Shown in pieces: positions 46,121 to 58,179 of a stretch of 64,000 nt of DNA. Positions within the stretch are counted from its first letter, which is position 1. Every line of letters begins with the position of its first letter. Made by a program: the position numbers and the translations under genes. The notes under the pieces were generated by a model that saw nothing but the letters and a program-made list of their open reading frames with translations, made no database searches and was not told where the DNA came from. This DNA comes from Euonymus europaeus (taxonomy: Eukaryota > Streptophyta > Magnoliopsida > Celastrales > Celastraceae). The DNA lies in assembly GCA_963580455.1 (NCBI GenBank), contig OY756967.1, positions 19,948,022 through 20,012,021 of the forward strand, in the 5' to 3' direction.

Positions 46121-46670
46121 GTCTCTCTCCCCAGATAAAACCGGTGAGCCAACGAAAAAATAAGAAAAATTACTTATGAACCCCTCAATTGTACAGTCAA
46201 GTTCCATCAAGCAAACACACAATCTCCATGAGAAACAGCAGATTATCCATAGAAGTGTCCAAGAACTCAATAGGGCTTCCATCTGACATCGCAACGAAGC
46301 CAAGATCTAAACCAAAATAATGCCATCGAAGACTCGACACCTTGAACTACAATCAAGCAAGAAACTGAAATGGGAATCCTTGAAGAAGATTCTCAAACCG
46401 ATAAATCACAGAAAAGGGAACAGCATTTCCCCTCAAATTCGTTACACAGTGGAATACAGAGTGTTCAGTGAAAAAGATCCGAAACTCCGAAAGTTTACAA
46501 GCGAATCTCTCATGCAAAAACTGATTTAAAGTCGAGTTCTACAAGTGGTGAGTGATATTGGCATCCACTTTTTTCTAGTGTCCTATTTTCATAAAAATTC
46601 CAGTAAAAATAATAAAAAAATTCATAATATTCCATTCTTTTAGATTTTTAAAAATAACCGATTACATCTC
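46121..46670. other. 5' flank of LIP1
   Basis: Upstream region of the minus-strand LIP1 start. An in-frame ATG further upstream (46303) would add a poorly conserved extension; the MFWRDRER start is preferred because it matches LIP1 proteins. Confidence 0.45.
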
Positions 46671-46671
46671 A

Positions 46672-47130
46672 AATATGCAAAAAACTAAAATTTCTGATGA
46701 AGATTTCGGCCGATCCGTCCACCGTCGGAGGTCGTGGTTGCCTGGGCCTTGTTGGCATCGTCGAGGGCTTCGATTTGGTAGATGGCTCGCCTCAACCGGA
46801 GGTCGGAGTTGGCCGGATCGGAGCTACAAATATGCGAAAAATCGAAACTTTCGATGAAAATTTCGACCGATCCATCCACCATTGGAGGTTTGTGGTTGCC
46901 TAGACTTTGTCGGCATCGTCGAGGGCTTCATTTTGGTAGGTGGCGAGCCACAAACGGAGGCTGGAGTTGGCTGGATCGGAGCTCCAAATATGAGAAAATC
47001 GAAACTTTCGGTGAAAATCCCGACCAATTCGTCCACCGTCGAAGGTCGTGGTTGCCTAAGTTTTTCTGGTATCGTCGAGTGCTCCGATTTGGTAAGTGGC
47101 TGGCCTCAAACGGAGGCCGGACGGCAAAGA
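46672..47130. repeat. Tandem repeat, 3 x ~157 bp
   Basis: Units begin with AATATG(C/A) at 46672, 46829 and 46987; the third is cut near 47130. Each carries GATCCGTCCACCGTCGGAGG-like and GGCATCGTCGAGGGCTTC-like segments and is GC-rich against an AT-rich background. All frames on both strands are open over long parts, giving overlapping repetitive ORFs that I do not regard as genes. It lies about 550 bp upstream of the LIP1 start. Confidence 0.88.
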
Positions 47131-47239
47131 TATGATGGCGATAGTTGGTAGTGACAGCTAGAAAGAGAGAGAGTGAGGGGTGAAGCAAGACAATGTATTT
47201 TTTATGGCGGGAGCGGTGTCACTGGATAAAAGTGGGGTG

Positions 47240-47700
47240 CCAATAGCACTCACCCTACAAATAGTTTATGTCTAGAGATCGGAAACAGTAAAACATCCAT
47301 GATAGAAATTCTTAGCAAAAATAGTACACTTTTAATAAAAATATATACTTTTTACAAATTTACGGTTTTATTAATTCACGTATAAGACACCATCAAAATC
47401 GTTTAAATATTTATTTCAACATTTTTTTGTTAATTTAAAACCATTATTATTATTATTATTATTTGAAAAAATCCATTGTACCTAAGGATGGCAACGAAAA
47501 AAAATAAAACGATCCGCATACTATCTATAGGGTAATCGATTCATTTTAAATTTGAAAATCGAGTCTATAAGATTTGGAAACGTTTTTCATTTCCAAACTT
47601 GTCACGGTTTTCGGGTTAATTTTGGTTTTTGATGTCGAGTTTCGGATATCTGAACCTATTAATAAATTATTAGAGTATTGTTAGTTTTTTAAATTTAAGA
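47240..47700. other. Intergenic, nothing recognised
   Basis: AT-rich, with an (ATT)n run near 47437-47462. No element ends or coding frames supported. Confidence 0.4.
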
Positions 47701-47779
47701 AAAAATAATTGACAATTGTGAGATATATTTAACCAATTGAATTTTGACAATTTGGTGATTTTGTGCAGTGAAATAGCTT

Positions 47780-50510
47780 ACTTCTGTAGTACAGTAGCCT
47801 ATCTTGGTCCTGCACGTTATTGACTGTATGTTATTTTACAATTAAGTTGTTGCGTAGTATATATTAAATTAGATGTGCTTGATTATTGACTTGATTATTT
47901 AATTATGCATTAATCTATGATATTTTAATAGTTGGTTTTTAAAGAGAGGTGTTACATGGGTTAACTAAGAGTGATATATATATATATATCTTATTAGTTA
48001 TACACTTGTGATAGATGTCATATTTAGAGATATGGACTTAAATGACGTGTAAGTTAATGATCTTATCACTAGTTGTCATATGTGTTACCAACAAGTGAGA
48101 TTTGTTTTGTTTTATTTGAAATGCTTTTTCAGCTGATAACTATTAGATCCATTCTGTGCAAATCGATGTCGTGCAAAAGGGAGAAGATTTCTCTCTAAGT
48201 CCATATGTTCTATAAGTAGTGGGTCAAGTTTTAGTTTAGGTTACAGAAGTGATGAATGAAAATTGTTGAGCATTATTTTCATTTCTTCTTGTATTCAAAT
48301 CCTCTCAAAATTGTTCTTTGAGTGAAATTTTGAGCGTGCAAGTGTAGAGAGAGAATTCTAGTGAGGTATTTATGTTTTTGAGTGGTGATTCTTCAAAGAG
48401 ATTCAATTGTGTTCTTGGTAAAAAGGTGTTGATTTCTTGTTCGTGAAGTCTTTTGGAGACACTGATAACTCTATTATTTATAGAGTTATTCGTGCTACTT
48501 TTGTTCTACATGAGTTAATTCGAGAGTGTTTTTAGTCATTTTAAGCACAAATGGAGGTTTAGTAGGTCATATTTCGTTTTAGTGAGTATTTTAATTATTT
48601 CGTTCTTTGAGTAGTTAGTTTGAGTCATTTATGACTTGTGCGTGAGGTCGTTTCGGTTGAATAAGCCATCATGACAATTTTAGAAGAAAGAATGCCTTCT
48701 TCTTTACAAAAAATGAGTTTTTGGGTTTTAAACAATCACTTTGCATTTTAATGTGTGGTTTGAGGTTTCAATGCTTAAACATGATTAAATATGCCACTTA
48801 TGAGTTGTTTGAATGATTTTCATAGGTTTTGGATGAACCGGAACAAATTCGGGAATGAAAAGCGGAAATAGGAAGTGCTGTCAAAAGTGTGCTGATATGC
48901 TGATATGAAGTTTGACGTGCTGACGCTTAAATAGCCGCTGCAGTTTGTATAAAACTCCGATTCCATTGTTTTTTTCGGCGTTGAAAACTAGACATCTCAA
49001 GCTTCATGTGGATATCAAGTATGTTAATTTTGAACGTCAGATAAAGAAGTTGTGAGTGTACAAAGTCAGCTGCAGAAGAGGGTCACGTCCAGTTTGAGTG
49101 TCCTTCACATTTATCCTTCTAACTTTTACTCCACTGCCCATAAAAATGTGATTTAAGATTCATTGGAAATCTAAGAGGGATTTCTACAACTATTATGTTT
49201 TAAGATTTCTCAAATTCTGGCTTTAGAACACTGTAAAATGGTCGTCTTTGCAGACCATAAAAGCTGGACAGATTATGCAGCAGCAGCAGGAGGGTATTTT
49301 TGTAATTTCAACTTCATCAAAGAGGGTATTTTAGACAAATTAAAAATATGTATGATGGAGGTCTCTTAGGAGAGAATATTAGGTTAAAAACGTGCATAGG
49401 AGGAGGCACAAAAAGCAAGAGGCAGCAGCAGCGGCAGAAAACACAGAATAGGGAGAAAAATCTTTGGAACAAAGAAGAAGGCAACTGAGAGATTCGATTT
49501 GCTCTTACATTCATAGATGGGTTGTAATTATTTTCTTTACTTTGGTTCTATGTTTGACATCATGAACTAATTCTTCTTACTAGAGCTTTGATGTAGCCTA
49601 GTGGTTCTTGATTGAATTCAAAGTTTCAATAAATTCTTGACTTTTATTCATTGTTAAGTGTTCAAGATTGTGCTTAATGCTTTTAAACATATGGCCAATG
49701 TTTGATTGATTTATTTATCATTGTTTTGTCTGAACATGATATTGATTGTGTCATGAATGCCTTAAATTGAGTGGATGCCAGACATGGATTCATAATTTAT
49801 GCAGTATTGTTATGGTTCTCCATTGATTTTAATGCGCCTCTGATTTCTTTAATCATGCTTGAAAGAGATGATTGTTGATTTAGAGTAGTTTTGATATAGT
49901 CTGAAAATGTGTGTCAAATAAATTAGGGAGAATCGACTGATAACAAGAATAATTGTCCAATGTTTATTAAATTGAGATTCAATTGAGATAGCTATGGTGA
50001 AATCATGTTGCTCTAGTGCTACTTAATCTTGATTCTTGTTTCATTTGCTTGTTGCTATTAGTTAATTTTTATTAATTCATTCTTCAATTATTCAAACTCA
50101 ATTTCGTATTCAGGTACTGTTTGCAATTGGATTAGTAGTCTATAGTTGATTGAATTGAATAGTCCTTGAGGGTTCGATATTTGGTCTTTGATCACTATAT
50201 TACTTGTTTGCGATTTCGTGCGCTTGCGAATAATTTTCGCAACAGACACCAAAAGCAAGCTCTACCTAGGTGGATTGAGTGTTGAGTGTTGAGTTGAAAC
50301 ATACACTGAATAGGATATAAGAGCGATGTCTTTAGGTCAAAGATAGGGTTGTATTCTTGATTCATAATTAGTGAAATGTTTCTTAATGTTAGTCGCTCAT
50401 AGACTCAAGGTTTTTTCAGGTTGAGTTTTCCTCGTAAAATTGTGGTGTTCTTATTTCTTTTACTTTTCGCATTTTAGTTTCCATATTTGTTGGCTAACGA
50501 TCTTGGTAAG
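47780..50510 (+). mobile_element. Older LTR-like sequence split by a solo LTR
   Basis: The flanks of the solo LTR (47780-48462 and 50245-50510) join into one sequence that reads like the 3' half of a copia LTR of the SIRE type (ATTCTCCAAAG-like, TTTTGGAGACACCAAAAGCAAG, CGCTCATAGACTCAAGG). Outer boundaries are not defined. Confidence 0.4.
48463..50244 (+). mobile_element. Solo LTR (1782 bp, gypsy-like)
   Basis: Starts TGATAACTCT and ends TTTTCGCAACA (TG...CA), flanked by a perfect 5-bp target duplication GACAC (48458-48462 and 50245-50249). The 3' part (GGTTCGATATTTGG, then GTGCGCTTGCGAA) is typical of long plant Ty3/gypsy LTRs. No internal region remains, so it is the product of recombination between two LTRs. 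It was inserted into an older LTR-like sequence. Confidence 0.88.
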
Positions 50511-51170
50511 ATACATCGAACTTTCAAGTATCCTAACCGAAATCGTCTCAAATCCGATCTTATCCTTAATTAAGTAAGTTTTGAAAAATATTAGTGAAAA
50601 TGTTAGTAAAAGGGTTTGAATTTCTAACTTGTATAAAAGGATTTAAACACAATCATTATTTCAATTATTTATTTATTGTTATATATGTTTTTTTAAAACA
50701 AAAAATATATGTAAAAAAATTTTAAAAAATAAAAGTTCAATGGATATTCGAAGGTAAACGATTATGGAACGATTCTAATTTTGAAAATCTAAATAATTTT
50801 TTAAACGGTTTTAATATATGATACCTTAAGTGAAAACGATTTTGGTATTTCCTACTTAGAAGAGTACCTGATCCATTATTATCGCTAATTGTACCCCAAT
50901 GCATTAAGGTAAAACAAGCCCTCAGAACAATGGCAAATTCCCTACCCGTAGATAGACGAAACAAGCATAATAATTACATCAAAAACTTGGCTAGAAATAA
51001 GAAAAACCACTTAACAAAACACTTAAGCAACTAGCTTCTACAAGAATACAACCCTCTTTAGTTATCATTAGGGGTGTTAATGTTCAATTTTTTAACATAT
51101 TTTTATCAAACCGTTTGGTCGATTATCAATCAATTTTTCGATTCTTTTGACAACCCTAGTTATCATATCT
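50511..51170. other. Intergenic, nothing recognised
   Basis: AT-rich spacer without supported coding frames. Confidence 0.4.
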
Positions 51171-51189
51171 CGAATCTCAATAAGCATGT

Positions 51190-51605
51190 CTCCATACCAT
51201 GATCCAAAAGAAGAATTTCACAACCCCATCTTAGCTAACGAATGTGCAACACCATTTGCTTCCCTCTTAGCATGCAAAACTTAATAGGATCCAAACGAAG
51301 GCATAATCTCTTTCATCTCAAGAATAATAGAACCTCATGGGGTTAGCCAAAGCATCGGCCTCGTTTCAATTATTTATAATCCTTAAGCAACCACCCTCCA
51401 AAACAATGTTAACAAACCCCGTTTCTTTTGCAAATTGCAGCGCCATCAGAGCCGCAACGACTCGATGAAGATCAGTACAAGCTGCCAATGGAATGCCCTC
51501 CTCATTCCTAATTATACAATTGAAACCTGTAATTTTCCTCTCTTGGGAAATAGTCGTTTCAAAATTGAGCTTAAGGAGTCGCTGCCCAGAGGGGATCCAT
51601 CTTGA
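51190..51605 (-). pseudogene. LINE RNase H-like (RVT_3) fragment
   Basis: Minus-strand translation gives PSGQRLLKLNFETTIS, FNCIIRNEEGIPLAACTD, ALQFAKETGFVNIVLEGG, a stop, then KREANGVAHSLAKMGL. This is the RNase H-like domain found at the end of plant LINE polyproteins and their domesticated relatives. The Asp of the LNFDG motif reads Glu and the usual Asp after LEG is Gly; there are two or more stops. A dead fragment. Confidence 0.85.
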
Positions 51606-52059
51606 GCGAGGAGTAGAAAGTGATTGGATGCACCTTTTCTTTCATGGAATTTTTGCAAAATTAAATTTCTCCTTTGTTAGATGACCCCTAGAATGGATGC
51701 CAAAATTACCAACTCTGATGGGATAGCTGCTGAAAAAAACAACTCCATGTTTCTTTGAAAGAGGACGAAATCAATATAAGATTTTGGATTCGGATCATAC
51801 TGGAATTGTTCACCTCATAAGCATGATTGTATGCATTGTAAGAGACTATGCAATATAGATTCCTCATCAAACTTATTTCGAACTCTATCCACCACAAAAC
51901 TAAAAGAATGTGTTTTTGCTCTCTCAATATCGAAGGAAGCCCAAGGTTCTTCTCAAAAGATCGAATTTCCCCCACTCCGATGGACCGATATACTTTTTAA
52001 GGATCTCTTTACCATCTTCAGCCATATGTTTGCTGAAGAATACGGTGATAGGGATAGTA

Positions 52060-53500
52060 TGTGAAAGATCATTATTTTATGTAATATTCAAACTCGGTAT
52101 ATTTATTTGTAATAAAATATGTTTAGCATTTTATATAAAAAAATGGCATATTGGCATAAGCGTCTTTTATTCTATATGGTATATGAATTGGCGTGTAGAG
52201 TTTAACTTACACATGTAAGATCAATTCATAAGTTTCTATCGAATATAGGAAAACGATCACAACTAATACAGAATTGGATGAACCGTCAGTTTGGCTGTGC
52301 TATAGTCTTTGAGTATTCCTATCTCAATTACGGAAAAGCGGTAAAACTTGAACTTAATATATTAGTACAAGTAGAGTTTATTGATCAGGATTATGTGTGA
52401 GTTCATTTTTCCTATCTGACGATATAGAAGATTGTACATTCACACTGACGTTATGGTATATATTGTTCAAAATCTTAATTTATTAAAGATTATTTGTACG
52501 TGTGCATTTAATATATGAGACTTTGATTACTAAAGGGTGAGATCTTTTTGGATAGGCTAATATACACCAAGTGAATTGAGTCAAAGCATTAAATATACGA
52601 CGAAAAATAATCTATTAATAAAATTCACGTCCAATTTAAATTGAGAATACCTTCTTGATAATGCTTATAGGATTTTAACTAATCCGACACATTCAAATAA
52701 GTTAAACGGTAAGCTCAATGAATATTCAAAGATGTCAATTAAATATTATATGTCAGTGACTGGTATCTGTAACTTAACGTAAGGATTTTAATTAATGAAC
52801 AATTATAACAAAAGACTCAGATTTAATTTGAGATAAAACGGGGAGTGCAACTACAATATTTTAGTGTAATATATTATAATTTATGAATTTTAATTAGGTT
52901 TGAGCTGATAATTAAATCTATAAGAAGCCAATATTTTATTTTTTCTTGTTGGTCCACACCTTAGCCCATGAAAGCCTAATACTATATGAGGTACATCCTC
53001 TTTTATAAAATAAAAAAAAGAGTTCAATACTAGATGAGTTAGGAAAACCTAAGTTACCTAACAGAAGTTGGAAACATATAAGATTGAGAAGAGGGGGTCG
53101 GCCCACCTATGGAGAAAACCCTAGGGGTGGCTGACTCTATAAATACATATCATGTATGTATTTTGTTTTTTTAAGTCTTGAGACACAAGTTGGCCTCTTG
53201 ATTTCCTATAGTTTCCATAAGTTTTGGTTTTCTGAGTTCGTCAAGTTCTTTGTGTAAGGATTTCACGCTCTTGAATCCAAGTTTGAGAATTGATGCATAT
53301 GATAAAAGATCCGCGAGATTGAATTTTGAATCAATCTGGTCAAAATTCAATCAAGTTGACTCCATCTTTGTTCTTAAATTAATTTGAGATCAATACAGAA
53401 GGATTTCTAGGTATGTTAATTTATTAATAGCTTAATTGTATAAATCATGCCATGGTAATCTATAATTGATAAGAAAATTTTGAATACTGTTTTTCTATCA
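52060..53500 (+). mobile_element. Probable LTR-type insert between LINE pieces
   Basis: AT-rich 1.4 kb with a TATA box (CTCTATAAATACATA near 53137) preceded by an AAACCCTAGGGG motif, a layout common in plant LTR promoters. It separates the RNase H-like and RT pieces of a minus-strand LINE. Ends and target duplication were not resolved. Confidence 0.4.
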
Positions 53501-53554
53501 TTTACATCTATGTGTTCCTTATATATATACATAAGTATGTATTTTTCAAGTTTA

Positions 53555-53990
53555 ATTTATACTGCGAGACTCCTTTTAAACCCTCCAAAACATAGTTCAC
53601 CAAAGCTCATGCTTATTGGGTGGCCCGACAAAAAATGACACAATCATTCGCAAAAACAAATGCGAGACCCAAAGTCCATCACTCCCAAAATTAAGGATCC
53701 CTTCCAAGAGCCCAATTGATTCCAGATGATGTAATTTTTGACTTAGAAAATCCATTTAGATAACAAAATGCATAGGAGAGAGTGGATGTCCTTATCTAAG
53801 ACCTCGCTAGGAAAAAAACTACCCCACTAGCTAGGCACCCCATTTACAAGGACAACATAGGTTTTCCATCGAATACAAGTCAAGGTCCAAGGTCCAGGAT
53901 ATCCACTTTGGGCAAAATCCCATATTCTCCAAGACCATCCTCAAAAAAGAAATCCCATCAACGCTATCATAATATAAAATACTACCGTAT
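53555..53990 (-). pseudogene. LINE reverse transcriptase fragment
   Basis: Minus-strand translation from about 53990: YDSVDGISFLRMVLENMGF, CPKWISW, YVVLVNGVP and FANDCVIFCRATQ (a decayed FADD box), with stops and frame changes between. These are successive motifs of a non-LTR retrotransposon RT. With 51190-51605 it probably belonged to one LINE copy. Confidence 0.8.
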
Positions 53991-54720
53991 ATACTAATAA
54001 TGAATTGATCTTAATATTAATACTTATACTAAGTATTTAATTTAATTAAATAATTAATATTACAAATATAAATCAAACATGGCGCTGCCATGTCAAATTT
54101 GTCAGAGAGAGAGAAATAGCGCAACAGAGAGTGATCTAGCGGCTTCAATTTTCTGATAAAAAAATGGACTCATGCTACAATTAAATCATGAAAGTCCAGT
54201 TGCACCGTAGCAAATAATAAATTTGGAATGTCTTTTGATGAGAAAGTGCCAAAAAGAGGTTGAGCTTGCATCTGTTCATTTTAAAGGAGAGTTAATCGCA
54301 CGACGGCCTGTGATGCTGAGATATTTCACGGATCAATCGTTTTCTCTAAACTTGAACCATCAAACTCGTACACACAAAAATCATACACTGAATCAAGTTC
54401 AAATGTTCAAGAAACCCGTGAACTAGAAAACCCAGAAACAGACAGGAAAAAGAAAGGAAAAAAAGGTTCAGCTAAGGGACAAAAGTGTTGGGTTTTGGCT
54501 TATAAATGGACATGTCAACATTACATGGGCTAGTGGCTTTCGGATAGGGAGATCTAGCGGCCAAGTTGCTAGATGTAGAGTACACAAACTTTCATATATA
54601 CATAACATTTAGTTAAGCATGGTGCATAAACGCTTCCATTATTACTTAATTAACTACTAATGTTATAAAATATGTGACGATATACATATATATAGCTAGA
54701 TGTATTACTGAAGCCAAGAA
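53991..54720. other. 3' flank of WRKY gene
   Basis: Spacer between the LINE fragment and the WRKY stop codon. The plus-strand frame at 54223-54426 has no recognisable family. Confidence 0.4.
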
Positions 54721-54723
54721 ATT

Positions 54724-57261
54724 TCAAGAATGAGTGGAAGACGGAAGAGATTCTTGGAAATTCCAAGAATTAGCAGGGGGGATCTGGTTGTAGTATACCA
54801 CACCGGGGCTTTCATGGTTGTGCACTCCCTCATATGTTGTTATCACATAACTTGAGTCTTCTTTGTCTCTCTCCACCCTCTTCTTCACGTAGCATCCTCC
54901 AACCACACATTTATAGTAATTCCTGCCAAGGTCGTAAAATACTGTACTATTTAACTAAAATCTCAAATTGATCCTGCCGACATATATGTACACACACACA
55001 CATATTAAAGACTGAAGCAGCCTTGCAAAAGAAGGAAAATGAATTTAAGCACTATATAATTCCACTTCGAAGGGCCAATCAAAATTAAAATCAGTGGCAC
55101 AACTCGGTAGTTGGGAAAATGGGAATGGAGTCATGGATTTAATGCTCAAATATTGCATGGTTGAGAATGCATAGACACATACATACATACATATATACAC
55201 ACACATGTATGTGCATGTAGAGATACGATCATAATGTGCATAATTAATTAAATTTGGGATATATAGAGATATTCGGTCCATGCATGATCATATATATTTG
55301 ACATTTAATTAGAGCAACAGAGTAATAAGTAAATATATTCTTTGTATTTGAATATATAAAATTAAACACCGTCTTTGTTGACACACTCGCACTCAACATT
55401 TTGGACTTGGGACAATTAGCAACCATATATATATATATACATATATATCATTAAGTCTGTAGTTCCCTGGAGACAACGTGCGTATATTGATCCTCTAATT
55501 TCAGCCGTGCAAAAACCTGGCCTAGTTGAGAGGCGGCTGCACAACAGTAAACATCGCAACAAGAAACCTTATCGTAATACTATGTAAGTAATTATGTGTG
55601 TGTGTACAAGGCCACAAAAGTTGACATACACACACACACATATATATTTGTTGGCTATATATATTTCATCTCTAAGGACTAGCCAATGGAATTATGTTTT
55701 GGAGGGAGACGTAGTAGTAGCTGTAGCAGACTAAGAAGAAAAGTCAAAGTGATCGATTCTCATGTATGTAGTTGTGGGGAAAGCCAATAAATTATGTGTA
55801 TGTTCACTGCTATATATTAAGTTTGTTTTATTGGTTTATTAAAAATTCCGACAATGAGTCAGTGACAAGCAGCTCACCTTCACGGATTTAAAACTAATGA
55901 ATCACTAGCTTTATATTATACATAAATAAATAGAGTGAAAAGAAACCATTCAGACATATGTATGCACTTTTAGGTCTGATGGAGTTCGTACATTAATGTT
56001 ATGACAATCAAAGAAACCATTAGTCTGGTCTCTCTCTCTCTCGAGAGAGAGAGAGAGAGAGAATATAGATACATGTTTGCATGCGTGGTGAGGTAAAGAA
56101 TGATATCCAAATCAACATATCTATGTAGCTCACAATCCAATGATGAAAAGAAGTTCATACTTCATAGTCCACATACATTGTTTTGGAATTTATAATATCT
56201 TATCATGAGATTCATTAGATATGGCCCAGTAGTAGACATATATATATATATATTCGAGAGCAGGTGCTTCATCTAAGTAAGATCACATACATTATCATCA
56301 AACACCTTTATTATATATGTATTATGTGTTTAATTACTTATATACCAAAATATAATAAACCAGCCAATCACACAAACACACATTCGCATAATTAACTGCA
56401 TGGGGTCCAATCTATCTATTCAATTCATAAGAATATAAAATCCAGATTTCTAACACCGCATATATACATATACATACACATCCACATTAGCTTCATCATA
56501 ATTCACAAGTGGACTTTATTAATGGAGTATTGTACTAATTCACGTGCAAGGAAAAGCAACTTGTAAGTTATGTTATTTATAATTCTTCACCAATCTATGG
56601 TAATATTAGTGCATTGTTATTTTTAAAAATCGATAAATAAATAAATCTCTCCAAAATATTTTCTATAATTAATCTATGGTGTAGTGCAAAATGCGTTTTC
56701 CCAAAATTAGTATCTCAATAATTCACTATAATAATATATGCATAAGAAATCAAAGTCTTATTATCCTATCCTTACCTTGGGTTGGGACTGTTCTTGACAG
56801 ACTTTTTTCCGTACTTTCTCCATTTGAACCCATCATCCATTACTTCCAGCTCCGATTTAGTCTTAAATGCAACCCTCTGTGTGTCTTCCGTCTTGTCCTT
56901 CTTCACCCCATTCTTACTCCTCCTGCAATTCCGAAGAAAAATACAAGTTAATTACATCTCAATTTCGACATACAATCCAATTAAAAGCCGATTATTATTC
57001 ATCAAGAATAAGCAAAACAAAAACACAGTGAGTGATCACTTGCATGGTTGCATCTCTTAATGTTGCAACACTATGCCCCGTTGAGCTGCCACCGATGTGC
57101 TCCGATGACACCATACTCGGCGACGAAGAACGATCATCCTCAAATACACCGTCGACGTTGAGATATTCCGAGAACCCGAAGTCCGACGACGATATTGGAT
57201 CGAAGATTTGGCTGCTGAAGTGAGTGAAATTAGGGTTAGGGTTTTGATGATGAGTTTCCAT
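54724..57261 (-). CDS. WRKY transcription factor, group IIc (WRKY51-like)
   Basis: Minus-strand exons 57044-57261, 56776-56922 and 54724-54922 encode 187 residues. The WRKY domain has the variant heptapeptide WRKYGKK, then [14 protein letters not shown] and a CX4C...HNH zinc finger; the intron inside the domain splits the Arg codon before NYYKC, as usual for the family. WRKYGKK and the tail [22 protein letters not shown] point to WRKY51 (or WRKY50), nuclear regulators of salicylate-jasmonate defence signalling in Arabidopsis. The first intron fits only with a GC donor (GCAAGT at 57038-57043) paired with acceptor TTGCAG: the nearby GT donor at 57039 would put exon 2 out of frame. Intron 2 (1.85 kb) is full of microsatellites. 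Confidence 0.93.
56029..56062. repeat. (TC)n-(GA)n palindromic microsatellite
   Basis: A TC run meets a GA run at TCTCGAGA, giving a near-perfect palindrome inside WRKY intron 2. It could form a hairpin in the transcript; TA and CA/TA microsatellites lie on either side. Confidence 0.85.
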
Positions 57262-57422
57262 TGACTGAAACCAGCTGGAAGTGTGAAGAGGGGATTAAAT
57301 GTCAAGAGATACTACCATTAATGTAATGTGAGTCTTATTTATTTGTTTTTTTTTTCGCTTTCTTTTTAACTCGTTTCTTCGCACACACTTTCCTGGGGCC
57401 ATACGAGGAAGGTGCCTCTTGA

Positions 57423-57441
57423 TGACGTCGTCGTGATGACG
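57423..57441. promoter_or_regulatory. as-1-like paired TGACG motifs
   Basis: Two TGACGT copies with starts 14 bp apart, about 165 bp upstream of the WRKY start codon. TGA-type bZIP factors bind paired TGACG motifs in salicylate-responsive promoters. Motif presence is direct; function is inferred. Confidence 0.5.
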
Positions 57442-57443
57442 TA

Positions 57444-57930
57444 GTGGTTTGTCATGATAACAATCATAGCATTTTATCTTTTGTCTTTTTATTTGTTGTT
57501 TTTGATAGGCGGTATGTGGGATCCTGGGAGTGGTGGTTGTGGCGTGTTCGGATGGGATGAGATGGATGGCCGTTTAGCGTCATAAAATTTTTATGAATAG
57601 AAATTTTTGAAAAGGATAAATTAGATAAAATGACATAATTATGTTCAATTTTTGGAGGAGATCCACTTCATCTAAAAAATTAGAAATAAGGATAAAATTA
57701 TTAAACTATCCAAACTACCTCTCTTTTATTATATGTAGTTTTCATCTTCGACAATCATATCCCCTCTTCTCGACATCTTATCTAAAAGAGACCATTGTCG
57801 TTAAAATTGTATCGTTGAGAGGAGTCAAACGACGGTGGTCTCTCCTCAATCCGCCGGCGGAAAAGCTCGGATCGAGGCAAAATGTCTGAAACACATTTTG
57901 TCTCGATCTGGACATTTTTGACATCGGATT
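57444..57930. other. Distal upstream region of WRKY gene
   Basis: Beyond the TGACG pair no further element is recognised. The small frames at 57641-58023 overlap on both strands and run into the hairpin repeats. Confidence 0.35.
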
Positions 57931-58000
57931 GAAGCAAGACTGGTGGCGTTGGATTTGTATCGGCCAAACGATTCCAACGCCACCAGTCTTATCGCGATCC
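57930..58000. repeat. Hairpin repeat 1 (18-bp perfect arms)
   Basis: Arms AAGACTGGTGGCGTTGGA (57936-57953) and its exact complement (57973-57990) flank a 19-bp loop, with further imperfect pairing outside. Related decayed copies recur at 59440-59830. Confidence 0.85.
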
Positions 58001-58179
58001 AACATTAGAAACAGCTGCAGCAATGAAAAGAAGTTTTGGAGTGTTGTGAAAGCTTCGCGGTGGCTTTTCGACTGCTGTGGACCTCTATTATGGACGCCAT
58101 AGGTCGGGTTTTACTCTTCTCATATTTGCACTTCTTTTGAGACCAACGACTATCATTTTGGTGTTCTGACGAAAAAAAT

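Noticed and set aside
46675..47188. Several overlapping ORFs on both strands
   Set aside because: All arise from the 157-bp GC-rich tandem repeat and resemble no protein.
49317..49514. Minus-strand ORF with Cys/Phe runs
   Set aside because: It is inside the solo LTR and shows no family resemblance.
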